Shown: positions 13,983 through 17,569 of the stretch, piece after piece
Numbering within the stretch: the stretch's first letter is position 1
Layout: each line of letters begins with the position of its first letter
Source: Chloroflexota bacterium
GTDB lineage: Bacteria > Chloroflexota > Dehalococcoidia > GIF9 > UBA5629
DNA: 17,569 nucleotides
NCBI GenBank assembly: GCA_016875975.1
Contig: VGOF01000007.1
Span: 1-17,569 of the forward strand
Direction of reading: 5' to 3'
Position numbers and translations under genes: made by a program
The notes under the pieces: model-generated
The model's database searches: none
Told to the model about the DNA's origin: nothing
What the model saw: only the letters and a program-made list of their open reading frames with translations

Positions 13983-14441
13983 ATGAATAAGGCACGGGAC
14001 ATACGCATGGTGGATGTCAACGAAAAGCCGGTTACGGCCAGGCATGCTACAGCCAAGGGAAAGGTTATCATGAAGCCCGCCACGCTAAGCCTGGTAAAGC
14101 AAGGAAAGCTGCCCAAGGGAGATGTGTTGACTACAGCCAAAGTTGCCGGCATCATGGCGGCCAAAGAGACCCACCGCCTGCTACCCCTCTGTCACCCCCT
14201 TCTAATTGACAAGGTCGACGTTGATTTGAAGCTGGACGAGAAAGCCTCAGCCGTGGACATCACGTCTATGGTCAAGGGCAGCGGCAAGACCGGTTTTGAG
14301 ATGGAGGCTCTGACCGCAGTAGCCATCAGCGCCCTCACCGTCTACGACATGTGCAAAGTGGTAGACCCATCCATCCGCCTCACAGATATCCGCCTGACCC
14401 ACAAAAGCGGTGGCAAAAGCGGCACAGTAGTCTTGGAATGA
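13983..14441 (+). CDS. moaC: Cyclic pyranopterin monophosphate synthase
   Basis: A 152-residue MoaC that turns the MoaA product into cyclic pyranopterin monophosphate. The blocks LCHPL (69-73), GFEMEALTAVAISALT from 104, YDMCK (121-125, with Asp122 and Lys125 as expected catalytic residues) and GGKSG (143-147) are present. TGFEMEAL has Phe where Val is common. The AGGAGG ribosome binding site overlaps the end of moaA. A repeat of family D starts 3 bases after its stop. The later pathway genes (moaD, moaE, moeA) are not in the window. Confidence 0.97.
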   Translation: MNKARDIRMVDVNEKPVTARHATAKGKVIMKPATLSLVKQGKLPKGDVLTTAKVAGIMAAKETHRLLPLCHPLLIDKVDVDLKLDEKASAVDITSMVKGSGKTGFEMEALTAVAISALTVYDMCKVVDPSIRLTDIRLTHKSGGKSGTVVLE

Positions 14442-14443
14442 TA

Positions 14444-14480
14444 TCCCCCTCCCTCTGACTCCCTCCCGCCAGGGGAGGGA
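14444..14480. repeat. GC-rich dispersed repeat, family D copy 2
   Basis: TCCCCCTCCCTCT, GACT, then the perfect hairpin CCCTCCC-GCCA-GGGGAGGG (one G in the loop side) and a short A run. It matches 6195-6232. It could act as a weak hairpin at the end of the moaC transcript, but no T run follows on the plus strand, so it is not called a terminator. Confidence 0.75.
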
Positions 14481-14488
14481 AAACCATT

Positions 14489-14517
14489 TGTCATTGCGAA
14501 CGCAGTGAAGCAATCCC
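14489..14517. repeat. Family A repeat, left half only
   Basis: TGTCATTGCGAACGCAGTGA and then AGCAATCCC match the left arm of family A, but no right arm follows. It is a truncated copy within the mosaic gap 14442-14694. Confidence 0.75.
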
Positions 14518-14548
14518 TGCTTGGCAACAATGCCCATTCCATGGTCAG

Positions 14549-14627
14549 CAGTCGATAGTCGGCAGTCGCTAATCGCTCGTCTCTCGTTCCCAACTACGAG
14601 CCCCGAGCGACGAATCCCGAGCGACGA
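14549..14627. repeat. Two short tandem pairs, each with a 14-base period
   Basis: CAGTCG recurs at 14549 and 14563 within two 14-base units that differ at a few bases. CCCGAGCGACGA is repeated exactly at 14602-14613 and 14616-14627. No coding content or RNA fold is evident beyond this. The block ends 10 bases before the dnaN promoter. Confidence 0.7.
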
Positions 14628-14637
14628 GCCACGCCCA

Positions 14638-14666
14638 TTGACTTGACTCCACCAGCAGAGTATACT
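14638..14666 (+). promoter_or_regulatory. Promoter of dnaN
   Basis: TTGACT (14638-14643) and TATACT (14661-14666) are 17 bases apart, each one base off consensus. The predicted start near 14673 leaves a leader of about 22 bases with GGGGGTG ahead of the ATG. Confidence 0.72.
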
Positions 14667-14694
14667 CTTGACACTATCGCAGCGGGGGTGTCGC

Positions 14695-15822
14695 ATGAAG
14701 CTGTCCTGCCTTCAAGAAAACCTCAATAAGGGATTGAGCATAGTCGGTAGAGCCGTAGCCACCAGAACTACGCTACCTATCACTCAAAACGTCCTCATTT
14801 CCACCGATGAATCACGCCTGAAACTGGCAGCCACTAACCTGGAGATGGCGGTTAGCTGCTGGATAGGCGCCAAAATTGAGGAGGAAGGCGCTATCACCGT
14901 CCCCGCCCGCCTGCTCACCGAGTTCGTCAACCTCTTGCCCAATGACCAGATAAACATCACCCTCACCAAAAATACCCTCAAGCTGAAGTGTGCCCGCTTC
15001 GAGACACGAATCAATGGCCTCGATGCCCAGGACTTCCCCCCCATCCCCAAGGTGGGAGACGGCGCCACCACCAAGATAGAAGCTGAAGCCTTGCGAACCG
15101 GAATCGGTCAGGTGGCATTCGCCGCAGCTACCGAGGAATCGCGCCCCGTGCTTACCGGCGTCCAGTTCGAATTCGAAAAAGACAAGCTCACTATGGCTGC
15201 CGCCGACGGCTTCAGGCTCGGCGTGCACAACACCACACTCCTGTCACCTGTTAGTAACAAAGTGGCCGTCATCATACCGGCGCGTGCTCTCAACGAGCTC
15301 AGCCGCTTCCTCGCCGACCAGGAAGAGCCGGTCGAGATAACGGTAAACCAGCAAAAAAGCCAGGTACTGTTCCACCTCAAGAACATAGAGATGGTCTCCC
15401 AGCTTATACAGGGTACCTTCCCCAACTACTCACAGCTTATTCCCCAGAGCTACCAGACACGCGCTGTAATCGATGTTGCCGAGTTCCTGCAAGCCATCAA
15501 GATGGCATCCATCTTCGCCCGCGATGGCAGCGGCATCGTCCGCGTGGAAATGACACCGGGCGTTGAGCCTACCCCTGGCAAGATGAAAATCTCTGCACGC
15601 GCTGAGGAGATCGGCGAGAATGAGGGCGAAATTGACGCGCTTATCGATGGCGAGGCAGCCAAGATCGCATTCAATGCCAAATACGTCTCAGACGTGCTCG
15701 GCGTCATCCACCAAAAACAGGTGGCACTGGAAACCACCACCTCCTCCAGCCCGGGTGTCATCCGCCCCATGGGCGTGGACAACTACGTCCACGTCGTCAT
15801 GCCAATGTTCGTTCAATGGTAA
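14695..15822 (+). CDS. dnaN: DNA polymerase III beta subunit (sliding clamp)
   Basis: A 375-residue clamp protein of normal length, with three repeated clamp domains of about 120 residues. It forms the ring that tethers DNA polymerase III. The N-terminus MKLSCLQENLNKGLSIVGRAV, TLPITQNVLI, the ESRPVLTGVQFEF block and TMAAADGFRLGV in the second domain, and the terminal hydrophobic MPMFVQW are as expected. The ATG at 14695 is chosen because homologs start there and GGGGGTG lies just upstream. An upstream in-frame TTG at 14668 would add nine residues and would start before the predicted transcript start. It is monocistronic here: dnaA, recF and gyrB are not adjacent, and no cluster of DnaA boxes was seen. 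Confidence 0.96.
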   Translation: MKLSCLQENLNKGLSIVGRAVATRTTLPITQNVLISTDESRLKLAATNLEMAVSCWIGAKIEEEGAITVPARLLTEFVNLLPNDQINITLTKNTLKLKCARFETRINGLDAQDFPPIPKVGDGATTKIEAEALRTGIGQVAFAAATEESRPVLTGVQFEFEKDKLTMAAADGFRLGVHNTTLLSPVSNKVAVIIPARALNELSRFLADQEEPVEITVNQQKSQVLFHLKNIEMVSQLIQGTFPNYSQLIPQSYQTRAVIDVAEFLQAIKMASIFARDGSGIVRVEMTPGVEPTPGKMKISARAEEIGENEGEIDALIDGEAAKIAFNAKYVSDVLGVIHQKQVALETTTSSSPGVIRPMGVDNYVHVVMPMFVQW

Positions 15823-15863
15823 CATAATCCAAATAATTGCGCCTGACATCTCTGCTCCGACTA

Positions 15864-15892
15864 TTGACTTTTTTGTGCGATAAGAATACACT
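15864..15892 (+). promoter_or_regulatory. Candidate promoter for the ABC ATPase-ligase operon
   Basis: TTGACT (15864-15869) and TACACT (15887-15892) are separated by exactly 17 bases. The left arm of an inverted repeat, GTGCGATA (15875-15882), lies in the spacer, so a protein bound to the dyad would cover the promoter. The predicted leader to the ATG at 16130 is about 230 bases. Confidence 0.5.
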
Positions 15893-15942
15893 GGTAAAAA
15901 TTTAGTTGCATATAGCATAGTAACCTATGCAACATATCGCAC
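15875..15942. promoter_or_regulatory. Nested inverted repeats, probable operator
   Basis: Two perfect 8-base inverted pairs are nested: GTGCGATA (15875-15882) with TATCGCAC (15935-15942), and inside them GTTGCATA (15905-15912) with TATGCAAC (15926-15933). A third, tighter option is GCATAG-TAAC-CTATGC (15915-15930), which competes for the same right arm. The pattern fits a cooperative repressor or activator site, or alternative RNA folds in the leader. Confidence 0.6.
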
Positions 15943-16129
15943 TATTGCTTGACAAATGATGTATACTAACAGGGGTTTCTTGCCTGATACCAAAAAGATT
16001 CAAACCAGTTAGCAGTCACCTCCGTTCTCGCATATAGTGGTCGTGTAGTCTAGCGAGGTAACAACCTCGATGGCTTGAGTATAAGAATCTTCAGGCGTGG
16101 CTTTGTCCATGAAATAGGTGGAATTGGCT

Positions 16130-16954
<825 letters not shown>

Positions 16955-16955
16955 C

Positions 16956-17569
16956 ATGAGCCTGGCCACAAGACTGGAAACAGCAGATACCCTGCCCAAA
17001 CTCCTGAAATACAACTACGAAAAGTACGGCGACACCAAAGTCGCCATGCGGGCAAAGCGATTTGGCTTCTGGCAGGAATATAGCTGGAAAGCTTACTATG
17101 AAAACGTCAAATACTTATCGCTAGGCCTGGTCAGTTTGGGCCTAAAAGCAGGCGATACGGTTTCAATACTGGGCGAAAACAAGCCAGAAGCTTATTGGAC
17201 AGAGCTAGCCACCCAGGCAGCCGGAGGAGTTGCGCTTGGCATTTTCACTGACTGCATGCCAAACGAAGTGAAATTCTTTGTCCAACACTCAGACTCCAAG
17301 TTTGTGATAGCAGGCGACCAGGAGCAGGTAGATAAGATGCTCCAGATCAAGGATGAGCTGCCACTGTTAAAAAAGATCATTTACTGGGACCCCAAAGGCG
17401 TTTGGAATTATGATGACCCGATATTGACCAGCTTCAACAATGTATTGGAACTGGGCAGAGAATATGAGAAATCCCATCCAGAGGCCTTCGACGCTAACGT
17501 AGAGCGAGGCAAGGGAAGCGACATAGCTGTCATCTGCTACACCTCAGGCACTACGGGGTTGCCCAAAGG
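16956..17569 (+). CDS. AMP-dependent acyl-CoA ligase (long-chain fatty-acid ligase type), cut by the right window edge
   Basis: The first 204 codons of an ANL-superfamily adenylating enzyme, beginning MSLATRLETADTLPKLLKYN and breaking off within the AMP/phosphate-binding motif YTSGTTGLPK (195-204). Blocks include GLKAGDTVSILGENKPEAYW (about 63-82). The closest type by layout is the FAA1-like long-chain acyl-CoA synthetase. It would form an acyl-adenylate and then an acyl-CoA; the C-terminal domain and the specificity residues lie outside the window. The ribosome binding site GAGGA is in the end of the ABC ATPase gene, and only one base separates the two genes. Substrates other than fatty acids, such as aromatic or branched acids, remain possible. 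Confidence 0.93.
   Translation, partial: MSLATRLETADTLPKLLKYNYEKYGDTKVAMRAKRFGFWQEYSWKAYYENVKYLSLGLVSLGLKAGDTVSILGENKPEAYWTELATQAAGGVALGIFTDCMPNEVKFFVQHSDSKFVIAGDQEQVDKMLQIKDELPLLKKIIYWDPKGVWNYDDPILTSFNNVLELGREYEKSHPEAFDANVERGKGSDIAVICYTSGTTGLPK

Larger units (their letters stand above)
15823..16129. other. 307-base intergenic region between dnaN and the ABC ATPase gene
   Basis: No gene is visible. It contains a candidate promoter (15864-15892), a nested inverted-repeat array (15875-15942), a second possible -35 TTGACA (15949-15954) and -10 TATACT (15962-15967) that are only 7 bases apart and so do not pair normally, and a perfect 6-bp hairpin CGAGGT-AACA-ACCTCG (16054-16069). None of the dispersed repeat families found elsewhere in the window is present, which makes this gap distinctive. 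Confidence 0.7.

Noticed and set aside
14444..14480. Intrinsic terminator after moaC
   Set aside because: The hairpin is followed by A residues, not T, on the plus strand, and its sequence is a dispersed repeat also found at 6195-6232.
14442..14694. Replication origin next to dnaN
   Set aside because: No cluster of DnaA boxes (TTATCCACA-like) and no adjacent dnaA; the gap is explained by dispersed repeats and a promoter.
15949..15967. TTGACA and TATACT as one promoter
   Set aside because: The boxes are only 7 bases apart, far below the 16-18 needed; at most one of them is used with another partner.
16040..16115. Possible tRNA or small structured RNA (hairpin CGAGGT-AACA-ACCTCG)
   Set aside because: No acceptor stem, T-arm or second paired arm could be matched; only one hairpin is clear.

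Overview
The window reads as bacterial chromosome from an anaerobic, Dehalococcoidia-like member of the Chloroflexota. This is an inference of moderate strength. It rests on the mix of an archaeal-type fructose-bisphosphate aldolase/phosphatase, a B12-dependent acyl-CoA mutase with separate subunits, paired acyl-CoA dehydrogenases, the rplU-rpmA-rpmE-DUF1385 order, an AmmeMemoRadiSam locus, and gaps filled with short hairpin repeats of a type I associate with such genomes. I see no phage, plasmid, insertion-sequence, CRISPR, tRNA or rRNA genes.

Layout. Positions 1-1293 (minus strand): the radical SAM enzyme AmrS and, running off the left edge, the first 37 codons of its partner, which starts like a LigB/Memo-type dioxygenase-fold protein. 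Positions 1547-4150 (plus): two acyl-CoA dehydrogenases, the second with Asp in place of the usual catalytic Glu. Positions 4338-5168: a ribosomal protein operon (L21, L27, L31) with its own promoter and a clear terminator. Positions 5301-6209: a DUF1385 membrane protein. Positions 6287-8647 (minus): hisI, an M24 peptidase and hisA. Positions 8777-11015 (plus): a corrinoid adenosyltransferase, apparently on a leaderless mRNA, followed by the large subunit of an acyl-CoA mutase. Two active-site residues of that mutase (Phe83, Gln201) match isobutyryl-CoA mutase rather than methylmalonyl-CoA mutase. Positions 11256-14441: an operon of FBP aldolase/phosphatase, rdgB, moaA and moaC. Positions 14695-15822: dnaN. 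Positions 16130-17569: a LivG-like ABC ATPase followed, one base later, by an acyl-CoA ligase that runs off the right edge.

How the genes fit together. The acyl-CoA dehydrogenases, the mutase with its cofactor-making enzyme, and the transporter/ligase pair all handle short or branched acyl-CoA. The FBP aldolase/phosphatase provides gluconeogenesis from such substrates. MoaA/MoaC begin molybdenum cofactor synthesis. The rest is housekeeping (ribosome, clamp, nucleotide pool, histidine).

The intergenic DNA is the most unusual part. At least five families of dispersed short repeats occupy nearly every gap above 100 bp and in places form the ends of genes (the C-termini of HisA and DUF1385). A separate nested pair of perfect 8-bp inverted repeats sits on a candidate promoter upstream of the ABC ATPase and looks like an operator.
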